Assembly (NCBI RefSeq): GCF_001411555.2
Contig: NC_049905.1
Span: 7,283,053-7,347,052 of the forward strand
Direction: 5' to 3'
DNA from: Juglans regia
Lineage: Eukaryota; Streptophyta; Magnoliopsida; Fagales; Juglandaceae
DNA length: 64,000 nucleotides
The notes beneath the pieces are model-generated. The model was not told where the DNA came from and did not search any database. It worked only from the letters and a program-made list of their open reading frames with translations. How positions within the stretch are numbered: position 1 is the first letter of the stretch; every line of letters starts with the position of its first letter. Below, piece after piece: positions 1 to 13,300 of this stretch. A program made the position numbers and the translations under genes.

Positions 1-1117
1 GGATTGCAATCCACCCTATTGTAAATAATCTTTGGTAATGCTAGGATATGTTTTTGTGCCATTCTTAATTATCAAGGACATCGAATCTTTTGTATCTCTC
101 TTTATCACTTGAAACCCTTGAACTTACCGTGACATATGGTCTGAAATGATGTGAACTATTTTTGGAATTTGTCAAGTGGCACGAGGGAGATTGATGGAGA
201 GGGACAAGCCCTTGTGGCTGTCTTTAATAGTCCATACTGCGAATAATGCATTGAATACTGCTCTTTAGTCCAATTGAACACAAGTTCCTCCCTCCCCTCT
301 TCTTGTTCTTCTCTTTTTGTCATTTGGTCGTAGAATTCAACGTACGTAAGTGGGCATTTTTCTTCTTTCCACACTCGCCCATGCAAGCTCGTAGAGTCCC
401 TTTCAAATATGTTTGTTCACACTGAAGAAAAGATCTATGCCTTTGATTTGAGAGTCCAAACACGATTACATCTATTTACCATCAAACATGCTTATATAGA
501 TACGAATATTTGTGGCGAGTAATTTTTTACGAGAATGACGTAATACTAATTGACTCATTTTGATAAGAAATTATCATTTTCACAATAAATAATTAATCAT
601 AAATAATTATTTTTCTTGTTGCAATAACATATTCACTTAAAGAATAATAACTTGAAATAATTCCAAATTTAATCGCATACAAATTTACTCTAAATGATAC
701 ACAATTATGTAAAATTTGATCGTGGAATAAAAAAAATTAGTATTTTTAATAAAGTGTTACTGCCGTATGAATTAATTGCAAAGTTTCCGTAAAATAGATG
801 AATAAATATCATTATTCATTTAAATTACATACGAATAATGTTAGATACAATTTTAGAGTTTGCAGGCTTCAGTGCTCCATTTGAAAAAAGTGAGATTCAT
901 TATTAAAAAAAAAAAAAAATTCATATAAATCTCATATTTACTCACTTTTTTTAAAGGAAGTGCGTGAAATTTATACAGTCTAGTAATGCAAATATCATTT
1001 CTTATTACATAATTATCTAATCTAAATTATCTATCTTTGCCAAAATTGTTGGACCTAACGTCACGGAGATAGAATCATATATTATAAATGAGAGACAGCG
1101 TATTCCGTAGGAATCTA

Positions 1118-1155
<38 letters not shown>

Positions 1156-2902
1156 CAATTAAATATGGCATAAGAAGCCGTCCTTGTTGAGTTTTGTCCT
1201 TCTGGGTGCGGGGGATTTGTAAAAGCATATATACAGCTAAGAATGGGAGGGACCCCTAGAACTCAACGTCCTTATTGTCCAGTCATTACAACCCCATCCT
1301 CCCTGCTTCTTCCATTAAAGGAACTTGTTACTTCTTAGGATTGGAACTGCTTGAGAAGCCTTATTTTTCATTGGAATTTTCACTCACAAATTTCACTATG
1401 TCCAGTGTGTTCCAGGCTTCCAGCATCATTATACATAAATAAGGTAAGAGTTATATTCATCCATTCAATGATATGAAGCATATACAATATATGGTAATAT
1501 TCATTGCTTTAATGGTGGAAAGAGCTTTGGACCCCCAAAAAAAAATAGAAAATATGCAGTTAATGTTGACTCGCCCTATATTTTATCTTCTAATCAGAGA
1601 AAAATGATGTGTTGATAGCAATCAGGTTTCGGCTACTTTTACTGAAGTGGGAATTTTTTTTGGCATGCCGTATTCTTGTTCACACTCAGCAGTCACTGCA
1701 CACCATACTCTCTTCTCTATTTACGTTTAAATATCTCTCATTATTATCATAGAAATGTCAAAGGGCTCAAAAGTAACATGCTCTTTCAACTGGTATATGC
1801 TAGTCTGCTAGATCAGGGCACTTATAAAGTCATCTTTGATTGGCTTCGTGATATTCTGCATTTATTGCTATCCCCAAGGTCAAAGATTCCAAGGACGGTA
1901 GCCAGAGGAAAAAATAACGAAGTATCATAGATTATGGGTATACTTTGTTCATGACTTCATATACATCACCTGGCTTTGACTGTCATCCTGAATTGTAGTG
2001 TTTTTGGTGTGTTGAGTTTCTGGGCACGCTCTCTCTCTCTATCTACAGCACTTGTTCTGCTCTTGGTCTTGGGGCATCTACTGCTCTTCTGGATAAATCT
2101 AATGAACTGTGAAGTCCCAGGTTTGGTTCCCCCTCATCCTAGTATGTTCTTGTCTGTGTGAGTACTGTATGTGCTTCATTGTTGAACTTCTGCTCCTAAA
2201 TTCAAGAAAAAGTAAATGAATAATCTTTGTCTCCATGGTGGAAAATTTCTTCAATAATTTCCAATAGCATCTCTGGAGTGTACGAGCTGATCCCGAATCC
2301 TGGTATGCGAGTGGTTGATATAACATGTTCAGAGAAAAAAAGAAAGAAAGAAAGAAAGAAAGGAGTTGTTGAGAAATAACTGGCTAAAACCACGTATACT
2401 TCAAGGTTTTGGGTGAAGCTGATGTCCTAAGACATTCATATTCCTAGGATTTTTATCTGCCTAACACCATCTATGTTTCATCTATTGCCTCTGTATATTC
2501 TTAATCTTTGTGATTAGCCTTCACATTATTGCATAGCTTGTAAAAAGGGTTGCTTGGTAAATTTCTGGAATCCAAGTAAGCCAAGAAAAGTCAGAATTAA
2601 AATTCTAAAAAAGCTTCAAACTTCCTTTCCTTTTAAGCAGAATTGTGCCTATGCATCAGAGTGCAATGATTAAATAGAATGCCTGCGGCTAAATTACTTC
2701 ATTAATCTGGAGTAAGAATTTTGTTGAAGTGAGCCTAATAAGCCACAAAAGCTGTACAACTTATCATTTTTGTGAAGAAAATTAATGCATTTCATGGTTG
2801 TTGTTTAGTGCACTTCTAGCTCAAGTTCAAGGTGTGGGTTGATCAGTTTTTACCAAATCCCTTGGAAAGAACAAGCAAACACAAGAAAGTTTCTGAAAAA
2901 TC
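1..2902. other. Upstream flank of the NPF transporter; no gene recognised
   Basis: This stretch is AT-rich and I recognise no coding exon in it. It holds a short foldback MITE-like element (about 846-1000), an (AT)n microsatellite (about 1118-1150) and a GAAA repeat (about 2336-2361). The short reading frames have no family resemblance that I can name. A good donor-like site follows an AAATAAG at about 1442, and several acceptor-like sites lie near 2820-2880. A 5' UTR exon at about 1320-1442 with a leader intron is therefore possible for the downstream gene, but that is inference. Confidence 0.5.
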
Positions 2903-5900
2903 ATGGCCGAAGATGATAAATATACGAAAGATGGGACAGTAGATCACCTTGGAAATCCGGCTGATAGAAGTAAAACTGGAACCTGGAAGGCCTGCCCCTT
3001 CATTCTAGGTAATCCATCTCCTAACACAACTAGTGGGAACTCATGATTGGAAATAAGATGTTCATCAATTTCAGCTTTCATCAACAGGAAATGAATGTTG
3101 TGAACGATTGGCGTTCTATGGGATGAGCTCCAACCTTGTGCTTTATTTTAAGAAACAACTCCATCAGCACAATGCTACTGCCACTAGGAACAACTTGAAT
3201 TGGGGCGGAACATGCTATCTCACCCCTTTGATTGGGGCATTTCTTGCTGATGCCTATCTTGGAAGATATCGTACTATCGCCTATTTCTCCATTATCTACG
3301 TTATTGTAAGTTTTGGTTCACTTGAAAGTCTTAAGCACAGTAGTTCATGCAGCTGCGTTTGGTTGCAAAATTCAACTGAGCTCAGTCTAATTTTAAACTA
3401 AGTTTAACATCTAAACACTCAACTCTCAAATTATTAAACTCGCCTCAATTCAAAACCTCCTTACACGTGAGACTCACAACCTTTTTCATCTTAATACATC
3501 TTTATATGTGAAACCCACAACATTTTTCAACTTTCCATAAAATGTATTAAATTCATATTAACATTCAAACATACTTTAAACTCAGTTTAGATAGACCCAC
3601 ATAACTCCCTCCACCACTCAACTCACTACTATTTATAAAGAACTGAGCTCAGATCAACATTCAAACGCAGTCTTAACACTCCATCATGGGAATCTGAAAT
3701 TAGGAATGATTTTGCTTCTGGTAGTATTTGACAGAACTTCGTAATAAGAATATTAAGAATTTATGAAGAAGCACTGGCCAATTAAAAAGGAAATCAGATA
3801 GATTTGTTCGTTCTTCCTGCATTACACTTCTAAACACCCCTTCTTTCATCTACTCTATCCAGGCTTACAATCTCTGTCTATAAGTTATATGGTTTTCAAA
3901 GCAATAGCATCTGCTCCTGTTGAGATACGTCTTCCATTTATGTGTTAAATGATCATATATTTCAAAGAATTTGTAAGGTCATAGAGTTTTTAAGATCAGG
4001 AACACTACGCCTTCTTTCATCTATAGCATTCGTCTACTTTCATTTATGTAATATTTTTGAAGCAAAAGTTTTGCTCCTTTTGGGCCATGTCATCCATGAT
4101 TCGGGTGACTAGTGATACATAATTCAGAATCCCCACACGTTTGGCCTCAGTTTTCAGAAAAAGCTCATCTATGAGTTGCATGTTCTTGCTCATCAAGTGA
4201 TGAAATCTGTTTGTAATTTACCCAGGGAATGACGCTTTTGACACTCTCAGCATCAGTCCCTGGGCTAAAGCCAACATGTCATGGAAAAGATAATTGTCGT
4301 GCAACAGATGCACAAGCTGCACTGTGTTATGTGGCACTTTACCTGATTGCACTGGGCACTGGTGGGATTAAGCCTTGTGTCTCATCTTATGGAGCTGATC
4401 AATTTGATGATAATGATGAGGTTGAGAAGAAAAGTAAAGGTTCTTTCTTCAACTGGTTCTATTTTTCGATCAATATCGGTGCTCTCATTGCTTCTTCTGT
4501 GCTGGTCTATATACAAAACAATGTGGGTTGGGGATGGGGCTTTGGCATCCCAGCAGTGGCCATGGCGATCGCTGTATTGAGTTTCTTTTCAGGTACTCGA
4601 TTGTATCGTAACCAGAAACCTGGCGGTAGCCCTCTGACACGCATCTGTCAGGTGGTGGTGGCATCGTTGAGAAAACACAAAATTGAGGTACCTGCTGACA
4701 AGTCCCTTTTGTATGAGACTACAGATGCAGAATCAACTATCACAGGAAGCCGCAAGCTTGATCACACAAAAGATTTAAGGTTAGTTTCTAAGACTTGTCA
4801 ATGAGAGCTAATAAGCAAGGATAAAGGAATTAGTTCTCTGCATTTTCATGGCCTTGTCCCAGTGTAGAAAGACCTCTAGTCCACCTCGTTCGGCAAAACT
4901 TGGGAGCAAAATCTGCTTGTCCCTTTAGTTTAACAGGATTTTAATCTTAATTCATTAGCCGACTCATGCAACATATCTTAATGAATATCCCGGAGCTTTT
5001 AATTATATCTTCAAGAAAGAAAGCTAATAGCATAAAATCAGAAATGATATGCTAGGATTTCATATCCATAATTTTACAAAGTCACCCACATTACAATCCG
5101 ATTCCTGGAAAAAAAATAAAACTATATATAATAGCCCACGATGCTTTTGGACAAATGTAAGAAACAGTCTTTTTTTCTTTGGTTGGGTGGGTTCAGTTCT
5201 CATTTTTGTCAGCTTTCCCTGAATTAGTCTATATCCTTGTCCAATGTTGTATTCTTCAGTTTCTTTGACAAAGCGGCAGTCGAGGTACAAAAAGATCACA
5301 TAAAAGACTCACCAAATCCATGGGCACTTTGCACAGTAACTCAAGTTGAGGAGCTCAAAGCTATTATACGGCTGCTGCCGATATGGACCACTGGTATCAT
5401 CTTCTCCACTGTCTACAGTCAAATGAGCTCCTTATTCGTGTTGCAAGGTGAGACCATGGATCCTCATGTTGGCCACTCAAGCTTCAAAATCCCATCTGCA
5501 TCTCTGTCAATCTTCGACACCCTTAGTGTCATTTTTTGGGTCCCAATCTATGATCGAATCATTATCCCATTAGCTAGGAAATACACTGGTCACAAGACTG
5601 GCCTAACTCAGCTCCAGAGAATGGGCATTGGCCTCTTCATATCCATCTTCTCCATGATATCTGCAGCAGTTTTGGAGCTTGTTCGGCTTCAAATGGTTAG
5701 AAGACACAACTACTACGAACTTGAGTACATCCCCATGTCCATATTTTGGCAAGTTCCTCAGTATTTCCTCATAGGTTGTGCAGAAGTTTTCACCTTCATT
5801 GGTCAGTTGGAATTTTTTTACGAACAAGCACCTGATGCCATGAGGAGCTTGTCCTCTGCTCTCTCATTGACCACTGTGGCTCTGGGAAGCTACTTGAGTT

Positions 5901-6094
5901 CTCTGCTTGTAACCATTGTTACCAAAGTGAGTACTAAAAACGGAAAGCTTGGATGGATACCAGACAATTTGAATTATGGTCATCTCCAATACTTCTTTTG
6001 GCTCTTGGCTGTGCTGAGTGTGCTGAATTTGATAGCTTTTATCTTCATTTCAAAATGGTACACATACAAAAGGACAGCGGGAAGTCTCCAGTGA
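2903..6094 (+). CDS. NPF/PTR family proton-coupled transporter, peptide-transporter (NPF8-like) type
   Basis: Four exons join in phase with GT/AG introns: 2903-3008, 3088-3305, 4226-4779 and 5260-6094, giving 570 aa, normal for the family. Exon 2 carries the ECCER form of the ExxE(R/K) motif of helix 1, which couples transport to protons. Exon 3 carries [19 protein letters not shown] and [13 protein letters not shown], the PTR2-family signature region. About twelve hydrophobic membrane segments are visible, with a hydrophilic central loop near residues 230-300. The family moves di- and tripeptides, nitrate or other small solutes across the plasma membrane or tonoplast. Overall similarity recalls Arabidopsis PTR1/PTR2/PTR5 (NPF8), so peptide transport is the best guess, but substrate cannot be read from sequence. 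The start is the first ATG, in the context TCATGGCC, and gives the MAEDD-type N-terminus usual for NPF8 members. The exon 3/4 junction creates a serine and is the least certain. Confidence 0.93.
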
Positions 6095-7905
6095 TCGGAT
6101 ACTCTGGTTGTCGAAACACTTGTATATACAATCAGCTTTATGAGTATCATCTCCTTATGCATGCAACACAGTTGGAAGTATATTCAAGCATAACAGTACT
6201 CTTATGTTTGCTTTCATCAGAAAATGCAAAAATGAAGCGAATAGGATGAAAGGAGAAAGTGAACTGCAATATATATAGATTAAGCAAATGTTTCTCGCTT
6301 CATAAATCAATGTACCACAAAAACTCTATCTGAACATTTACTGCTGCCTCAATGATTGTCAGCATTTTCTCTTTAGCTTCTAACCAACGTGCATTCCCTT
6401 GATGACAAAGCACTTCAAATTACAGGCAACGAGTAGCTCTTTTCTTGCTATGCTTTTGAACAAGTTGCTCAGATATTACAATAAGACCTTAAGAATCTCA
6501 GATATATGGATATATTGATAAATATAGAGCAAAATATGAAAAATCGGACTGTCCAACTTCAGCTTCCAAGAAAAAATAGGGACAAGCTTTTGTTTATGCA
6601 CTACCCTTTTGTAGCAAATCAGAACGTCTATGCAAGTGTAGGTCGGCATTAAGGATAGCTAATTAAAGTACTGAATGCACTACCCTTTATGTTTCTTTTC
6701 TTTTGATTCATTGCATCATTTATATACAAGGTGTGAGATTTTCTACAAAGTGAAGCCATTAAGAAACCCAAATCACTGGTCTTTGATCTCAATCGAATAC
6801 AGCTTATAAAAAAGACGTGAATTCTAAGTAATTCCACATGTACAACTTCTAGGTAGTCATTCATCTATTTTAGCTCAGAAAACCAAATGGTCAGTGAAAA
6901 TCCAAACTGCTATATAAACAACTTTAATCCTATGACTATGACGGCACATTTGGATTTCATCATTACAATTTTCTTAAATTCTTATATAAAATATAATAAA
7001 CAATTCAACTTTTTCAAATCCTAAAATAATAATAATATTAAAAAATAATATTTTTTTAATTTTCATATTTTATTTAAACTATCTCATTTCATCTTATCTA
7101 TCCAAACCAACCATACTCTCTTTAGAGAAGTTACTGTGCATTATTGTAATTTGTACCTGTGATCTAGGGAGCACTATTTTCTGTCAATTTATATCTACAT
7201 TTTTACCGTTAAACAAAGTGAGAAACTTTACGAGGACTGTGATAGACTTTGGCGTCAATCAAAGAAATTTTAAAATAAAAATGAATAGTTATCAATGTGA
7301 TAGACTTTCACATCAACGTTGTATTTAGTCTATTAATAAATAAGTTTACAAATAATTTTATTTTTTTAATCTAAAGATACACGTTATGAGGACTGTTAGG
7401 CCCACATTAGATTAGTCTGATCCAGCAAGCACGTGAGCAGAAACCCATTGATTTTTCTGTTTGCAGATAAATGAGGAACTACCAACTGATTCTGAGCCAT
7501 CAAGGAAAAGCTTACGGGGTGTAGGTGATGAGCGGCACAATAATATGAAGTTATCAATTTGTAGGGGCAGCACGGGTGAGAGAGAGAGAAAAAGAAAACG
7601 GGCTTGGGTTGGGTTTGCGTGGCGAAGGATTTTCAGGTATTTTAATAATCAAAAAATAATAATAAAATATTAAATAATAATAAATAATAAATAGTAGTTA
7701 GATATTCTCAATATCCAAACTAATTAATATATATTAGAAGAGTATTATATGTACTTATATTTTTATTTACAATACTCATTTTGTTAATTTTTTTCTTAAA
7801 TTTTAAATTTTATGATTTTCAATATATCAATAATTAACATGTAGAAAAATAAATTTTTTTATAATTTTTTTTTAAATATATTTAACATCTTTCTATATAT
7901 TAACG
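6095..7905. other. Intergenic AT-rich DNA with MITE-like insertions
   Basis: The first several hundred bases are probably the 3' UTR and terminator region of the NPF gene. A family A MITE-like element lies at about 6940-7113; it starts near a 'ttggattt' and ends 'ctatccaaacc'. A different short AT-rich element, ending 'caatatccaaac', lies at about 7630-7728. I see no coding sequence. Confidence 0.5.
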
Positions 7906-7906
7906 T

Positions 7907-8393
7907 GCTGCACGTAACTCCAATTTTATGTGCCCTTCATTTTATCAGTATTTTTTTAAATTTATAAATTTTCACTATTTTCAATAATCGATACATTAGC
8001 ACGCATAATTATGCAAGTAAAATTGAAAGTTATATATTTCACGAAGGGTTAAACTCGACATTATTACAGGAATTACTTTGACTTGGTGTTGGTGTAACTG
8101 CAATGCGTTTTCGAACTTGCCTCCCAACTGTTGGAATGAACGTCACAATCAGACATTGTTTTCTTGTCTCGCCAGTTCCGTTTCTTTCTTTATCCTCTAT
8201 CCCCACTTCCACAAGGAAAATTGAGTTCAAGAAGATGGCCAATGACATTCGACATTACTGAAAATAGAGAAATTTAAGCCTGGATTTTAAAGAATTCTAA
8301 TTTCTAACCTTCCTCTGATCATTTCTTTTCTTTTGCTGGATATGCTAAGCTACACTGTCATATCAGTTCTCAATATCATTAACACTAACAGAA
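7907..8393. repeat. Copy 1 of a ~0.5-kb duplicated block (second copy at 38353-39049)
   Basis: The block from about 7907 to 8393 matches 38353-39049 in the same orientation over long stretches, for example 'gtgttggtgtaactgcaa', 'aacttgcctcccaactgtt' and 'caagaagatggccaatgac'. This copy lacks the two insertions seen in the other one. It ends about 135 bases beyond the OCTOPUS-like stop codon, so it may include part of that gene's 3' UTR or be an independent repeat. No protein is supported here. Confidence 0.8.
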
Positions 8394-8528
8394 ACCAAAG
8401 TTTTCAGCCTTCTAACTCTAAGAAAACGATAGCAATGTAATGGGCATTTATTCCATGAACAAGAACAAACACGTTTATATGTCTTTTTACAATAAGTTAA
8501 TGTCTTTCAAGAGCAGATGAATGCACCT

Positions 8529-10121
8529 TTACAAGAGGGTCCTGGCTTTTGAATGCGTGTTCTTTAGCTTACCCCTTCCATATTTACTTCTCCTATAGCT
8601 CCTCAACGGTGTCAAATAGAACCTCAACAGGCCGTTATCAAGGTTGTTTGGCGAATATCTTGCGGTCCTGTTCTGCTGCAATCCCGCCACTCTGTAGGAG
8701 TTCCTACAGCTAACGGTATAGCAGCGGATAAGCTTCTGGCTCACAGACACATTTGCTTCTGCAATGGCCACCCGCCTCAGCTTCTGCCAAGACTCCCCAA
8801 ATGGCTGATCAGCCACATTTCCTTCATCGTACTTTTCTTCTTCATTACCACATTTAGGTTGGCTTTGCCTCTGCCTCTGTATCAATCCGAAAATATTCCG
8901 TATTTTGGGCCACTTACTCAACTTCTTCAAACCCTTCTTACTAATCGCACCTGCCACAGACGCAGCAGCATCTTTCGGAACAGACTCGATACTCCCCAAA
9001 TCATCATTTTTCGCACATTTCGGGTTTCCATTCCTCGCATCAGTTTCCACTGCAATGCCCAACTTCGCCCCGTAGAATAAATCCGTACTCAGTGGAGACT
9101 CATTCGCATTTGCATTGGATACCAATTTCAGGCCATCAAACTCTGATACCATCCCTTTCCTATGCGAATTGGAACGATCAAAGCTCCTCCACCTCTGCGA
9201 ACACGGAGTTTCTGAATAGTAATCCTTCGTCTGAGCTGAACCACCGGGACTCCTCTGCTCTTCCTCATTCCCCAAATTCATTTTCTTTTCCAAGGCTACC
9301 ATTGGTGTAAGCCTCGGATACGCCTTTCCTATCAAACACCCGTCCCAAGAAGCCCTCGGCTCATCGAACGAATACCGCTCCACATCGACCGATAACCTCG
9401 GGTCCGTATCGCAATATCTCCTCCCCACTCCGTACTCGCCAATCTCTGATCGGGTCTCTCTCCACCGCCTCCCGCTCCGCTTCTCAACCTCCACAAAACT
9501 ACGACTACTAACAGCATTGTGCTTCTTTATCTTCTGCTTTTGCCACCGTTTCCTCAATTTCTTGCTGAACACTGAAGCCGCCTCCCAGAAACTCCCGGCA
9601 ATGTCCTTGAAATCCCTTACTCCACTCTTCTGGCTCCGCCATTCGAGATCTATTAACTCTTTCATCGTCTTAAGCTCCATCCCTTCCTCCACAATCTCAC
9701 TCTCTAGTCCATTGCCGATATCAGCAAGAACCTTCTCCGTAGCCCTAATTTCTCCTCCACAATCATTCACATTTTCGTCCTCCTCACTCAGTCCTAATCC
9801 GAGGTCCCCTAATCCCACCTCAAACCTCCCAATCAGGGCCTTGCGCTCGTCATCAAGATTGAAAAGCTCCCACAGCGTGCTCCGAGTCCTAACTTCGCAG
9901 GACCTCCGGCTTGGCAGCTCGGATGCCACCGCGACGGCGGAAGAGTCCTTGGCGGAGAAAGATTTGCTGCGGCGGAGCACAGCGGAGGCCCCCATCTCCT
10001 GGAGCGGGGCGGGATGGATGGAAGCGAAGCGCTCGCGGAGGCATGAGGCGCAGAAACCGGTGACGGGTCTGCTGGGGTGGCGGTGGCAGCTGAAGAGGCG
10101 GCTTCTGGGTTCGGAGGTCAT
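8529..10121 (-). CDS. OCTOPUS-like protein (DUF740 / UPF0503 family)
   Basis: This is a single-exon reading frame of 530 aa. The N-terminus has the family signature: a CHRHP element followed by TGFCASCLRERF (residues about 12-32), a Cys/His-rich module. The middle is acidic and basic low-complexity sequence with scattered conserved blocks (WELFNLDDERK, a KxWQKQK-type basic stretch, WPKIRNIFGLI). The C-terminus is basic and includes the RFYLTPLRSYRR segment typical of the family. OCTOPUS and OPL proteins are plant-specific, membrane-associated polar proteins that promote protophloem differentiation, partly by restraining BIN2-type kinases; that is family knowledge. At 530 aa the protein is shorter than OCTOPUS itself and closer in size to the OPL paralogues. 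Start choice: GCCATGA has a G at -3 and directly precedes the conserved module. The leader contains TA and CT microsatellites and upstream ATGs. Confidence 0.88.
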   Translation of the reverse strand: MTSEPRSRLFSCHRHPSRPVTGFCASCLRERFASIHPAPLQEMGASAVLRRSKSFSAKDSSAVAVASELPSRRSCEVRTRSTLWELFNLDDERKALIGRFEVGLGDLGLGLSEEDENVNDCGGEIRATEKVLADIGNGLESEIVEEGMELKTMKELIDLEWRSQKSGVRDFKDIAGSFWEAASVFSKKLRKRWQKQKIKKHNAVSSRSFVEVEKRSGRRWRETRSEIGEYGVGRRYCDTDPRLSVDVERYSFDEPRASWDGCLIGKAYPRLTPMVALEKKMNLGNEEEQRSPGGSAQTKDYYSETPCSQRWRSFDRSNSHRKGMVSEFDGLKLVSNANANESPLSTDLFYGAKLGIAVETDARNGNPKCAKNDDLGSIESVPKDAAASVAGAISKKGLKKLSKWPKIRNIFGLIQRQRQSQPKCGNEEEKYDEGNVADQPFGESWQKLRRVAIAEANVSVSQKLIRCYTVSCRNSYRVAGLQQNRTARYSPNNLDNGLLRFYLTPLRSYRRSKYGRGKLKNTHSKARTLL

Positions 10122-10159
10122 GGCCGGGGGAGTAGAGCGGCGGGGAGTCGGTGCATTGC

Positions 10160-10221
<62 letters not shown>
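10160..10221. repeat. Compound TA/GA microsatellite in the OCTOPUS-like leader
   Basis: An uninterrupted TA tract (about 10160-10182) runs directly into a GA tract (about 10183-10221). On the gene's strand it reads CT repeats then TA repeats and ends about 39 bases before the start codon. CT/GA tracts near plant starts can bind BASIC PENTACYSTEINE (GAGA-binding) factors, but here that is only a possibility. Confidence 0.95.
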
Positions 10222-10224
<3 letters not shown>

Positions 10225-10339
10225 GGGAGTGGAACTGACAGGGACTAGTGAATCGGGGGAGAAGGTACTGTTTTTTCTTAGCGATGGGTGGTGAGCAGAG
10301 AGTGGGGAGTGTGACTGTTAGAAATGGAAGGAAACACAC

Positions 10340-13300
10340 GCAGCGCTGAATTAGGATGAGAAATTATTTTAATCAGCCGGAAGTTACAGTACATTCAACG
10401 TATCGAGTGTAAAAAAATAAAAAATTGATGCGAGTTGTGTTCCGGCTTTCGACTGATACGTAACTTTTCTCAATTAAAAAATCCTGCCTAAAACCCCTTC
10501 ACTTGTTCGGAAAAATAATACCAGTTTTAGATTTTATCGTATATTTTTAATTAGTAAAATGATGTTCTTATAATTGATTCTTACTTTAAAATTTTTATTT
10601 TTATTTTTTTATTTTTTAAAAAAAATATTAAAAAATAATATAAAAATAAAATATCAATTATACTTAACGGTAGCTCTTAACGGGAGCTGAGAGCGATGGA
10701 CGTAACATTGTCCTTTTAATTATAATAAGAGGAGAAACGATATATGATTATCAAAATTTTGCACTCTCTTTAAAAAAAAATGATAAATTTAAGATTATAA
10801 AAAATTATATTTTAATGATAGTTTCTATTTTTTAATAAAATAAGTAAAATTTATACACCTTAAAATTATATCTAACATTAATTAAATAAAGAATAACATT
10901 CTTTTTCATTGTAACTTCCTTTTATTATGATAACACTTCAATAATTTGATTTAAAATAATAATTAATTTTTTTAATAATCTCAGGTATTAAATTAAGGAA
11001 ATAATGTAATAAAAAGTTAATTGAAAATTTTTTATAACTATTTTTTTTAATCAAATGATAGTTCATAATAAATCGTATTTTATTTTTATTCACACTTTTT
11101 TTGTTCATAGGAATAGATTCCATATGAGTGGATAATTAAGCACTAAAATATAAAAATAATAATTGTTATCAATATAAGTTAATAACTAATATAAAATCCA
11201 CAATTTATATTGTAAATAATTTTATCATAGAGTTAATATTAGGTGGGGTTGGGATTTTTCTTTAAAAAGAAGCAAAAAAGGAAGAAAGAAAAGCTCATGA
11301 TTGTCACTTTGAGTGGAAGCTAAACCATTGATCTAAGAAAAAGCTTTTCCTACTTTCTTCAGGTTGAAATTTCAATAAATAAATCGTCGATTTCTTTTTT
11401 CTATTTTATTCCGGTGAGATTATACGAAATTTTCTTTCTTTTTAATATGTCAATTAATTTGGTGGTGGAACGTGTCATGGAGGGTTTGAGTGTATAGGTT
11501 TTAATTGAGTTGAAGACGATTATTCAAATAGAGTAATATTATATACCATATTGTCATCTCACTTTTATTTCATTACGTAAAATGTGTCACTTTCATCCCA
11601 CAAAAAGAAACTATCAAATTTGGATTGGAGGAGAAGAGCATATGGATGTCACAAAAATGTCTATAATGTAGTTTAAATTGTTCTAATTTCCTCTGCAAAT
11701 GTGAGTTCGAAAAATCCTATCTTAGAGTGGTTCCAACAAAAAAAAAAAATTGTTCTAGTGTGGTACAATTTTATATAATTTTGTATATTCGACTAACAAA
11801 CCATATTATCTTTGATTCCACATTTCTTTTCTAGAAAAAAATTTATATATAAATTTGTTTATTAACATTATAAATTTACCGTCAACATTAAAATATGCGG
11901 CATTAGTTAGTATGAAAGGAATATTAATATTGGAAAATTATTTGTACAAATTTTAAAATATGCAAGTTTCACGTATTCATTTTTAAAAAATTATGAGAAA
12001 TCTTAGATCTAAGGAAAAAAAAAATCAACCTTTTCATGATGAATTGTTTTTTTTTAAGATTTACATATTCTAAGACTGCATCTAATATTATTCATTGATA
12101 TTTTTAAATAATTGTATCCTCATAAGTAGTAAAACTCTTGCCTTAGTGCCTTTTGGTATTTTGGAAGTCAAGACATTAGTTAGTATTTTGTATCGTTTTT
12201 TGTGTAAGAATTGTAGTTAAAGGTTATGATTTGTCAACAACTAGAAAAACTGATATTTTAGTTCCTTTGAGTATAAATTACTTTCCTTCAGCTCATTTTG
12301 GCTTGATTGTGTACAAAATTCAACCATACACCTTGAGGTTTATAGAATGATGGTTCTCATGGGAGGAATTTGGAAGGTGAAAGTGCTTAATTTTGGCCAA
12401 CTCATATCTTTGAATAGAAATAATGACTTTTTATCATATATACCATCATATGATAATGTTGTAATGGATGATGATCATTTTATAAGTATCTTGATTACCA
12501 TAATGATTTTTCAGTATTACTAAGCAATAGGTCAATTATTGAAAAATACACTAAAAATAATAAATAAAATATATTTAAAAGTAATAGGTCAATTATTAAA
12601 GTAAAACGGTATTGATACACCCAAAACTCATTTATAATTATTTTTTAAACTTATTTTATAATCAATTAATACAAGCATGCCACTCCATTGAAAATGAGTT
12701 CTAATTTTAGAAGTTAATATTTCTTAAATTAGAAAAAATAACATGGCATCTTAAAACTTTTGAAAATACAATTGAATTTTTCTTAAGAAAATGACTGATG
12801 GGTCTTAGATTTTATGAAGGAAGATGATATATATTCGACCATTTTTATAATTATTTACATAATTTTATTTTAAATAATAAATAATTTATTAAAATAATAT
12901 TATTTTATAGAAAACTCTCAATTTAAAATATAGTTTTAGGAAAAAATCTACACAACCTCCTACTATTCACACAACTTCCACACATCACACTTTTTTAATT
13001 TTTTTTTTCTTCTATCAAATATTTAATATATGAATAATGAATAAAAGAATTGAATTAATTTAAAAAGAATAAAATCAAAAGAAAATTTAAAATTTAAAGA
13101 TTTTAAAAAATATGGTGTGTGGAGATTTGAGAGGTTGTGTAGCATTGTTTTAGTTTTAGGGAATGTTTAGGAATGAGATGAGATAAAAATTTTGTAAATA
13201 ATAATAAGATAGTTTGTGAATAGTAGTGTGATAATTTGAGTTAAGTGTTTATTGGATTTTGAGAAATGAGAGAGAAAATATTGAATAAAAAATATTATTA

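Noticed and set aside
156..386. 76-codon minus-strand frame near the window start
   Set aside because: It has no recognisable motif and no supporting exon structure. Its composition is plausible, but there is not enough evidence to call a gene.
9517..10224. 235-codon plus-strand frame opposite the OCTOPUS-like gene
   Set aside because: It is the antisense shadow of a GC-richer coding exon and ends in translated GA repeats. It has no family similarity, while the minus strand is clearly coding.
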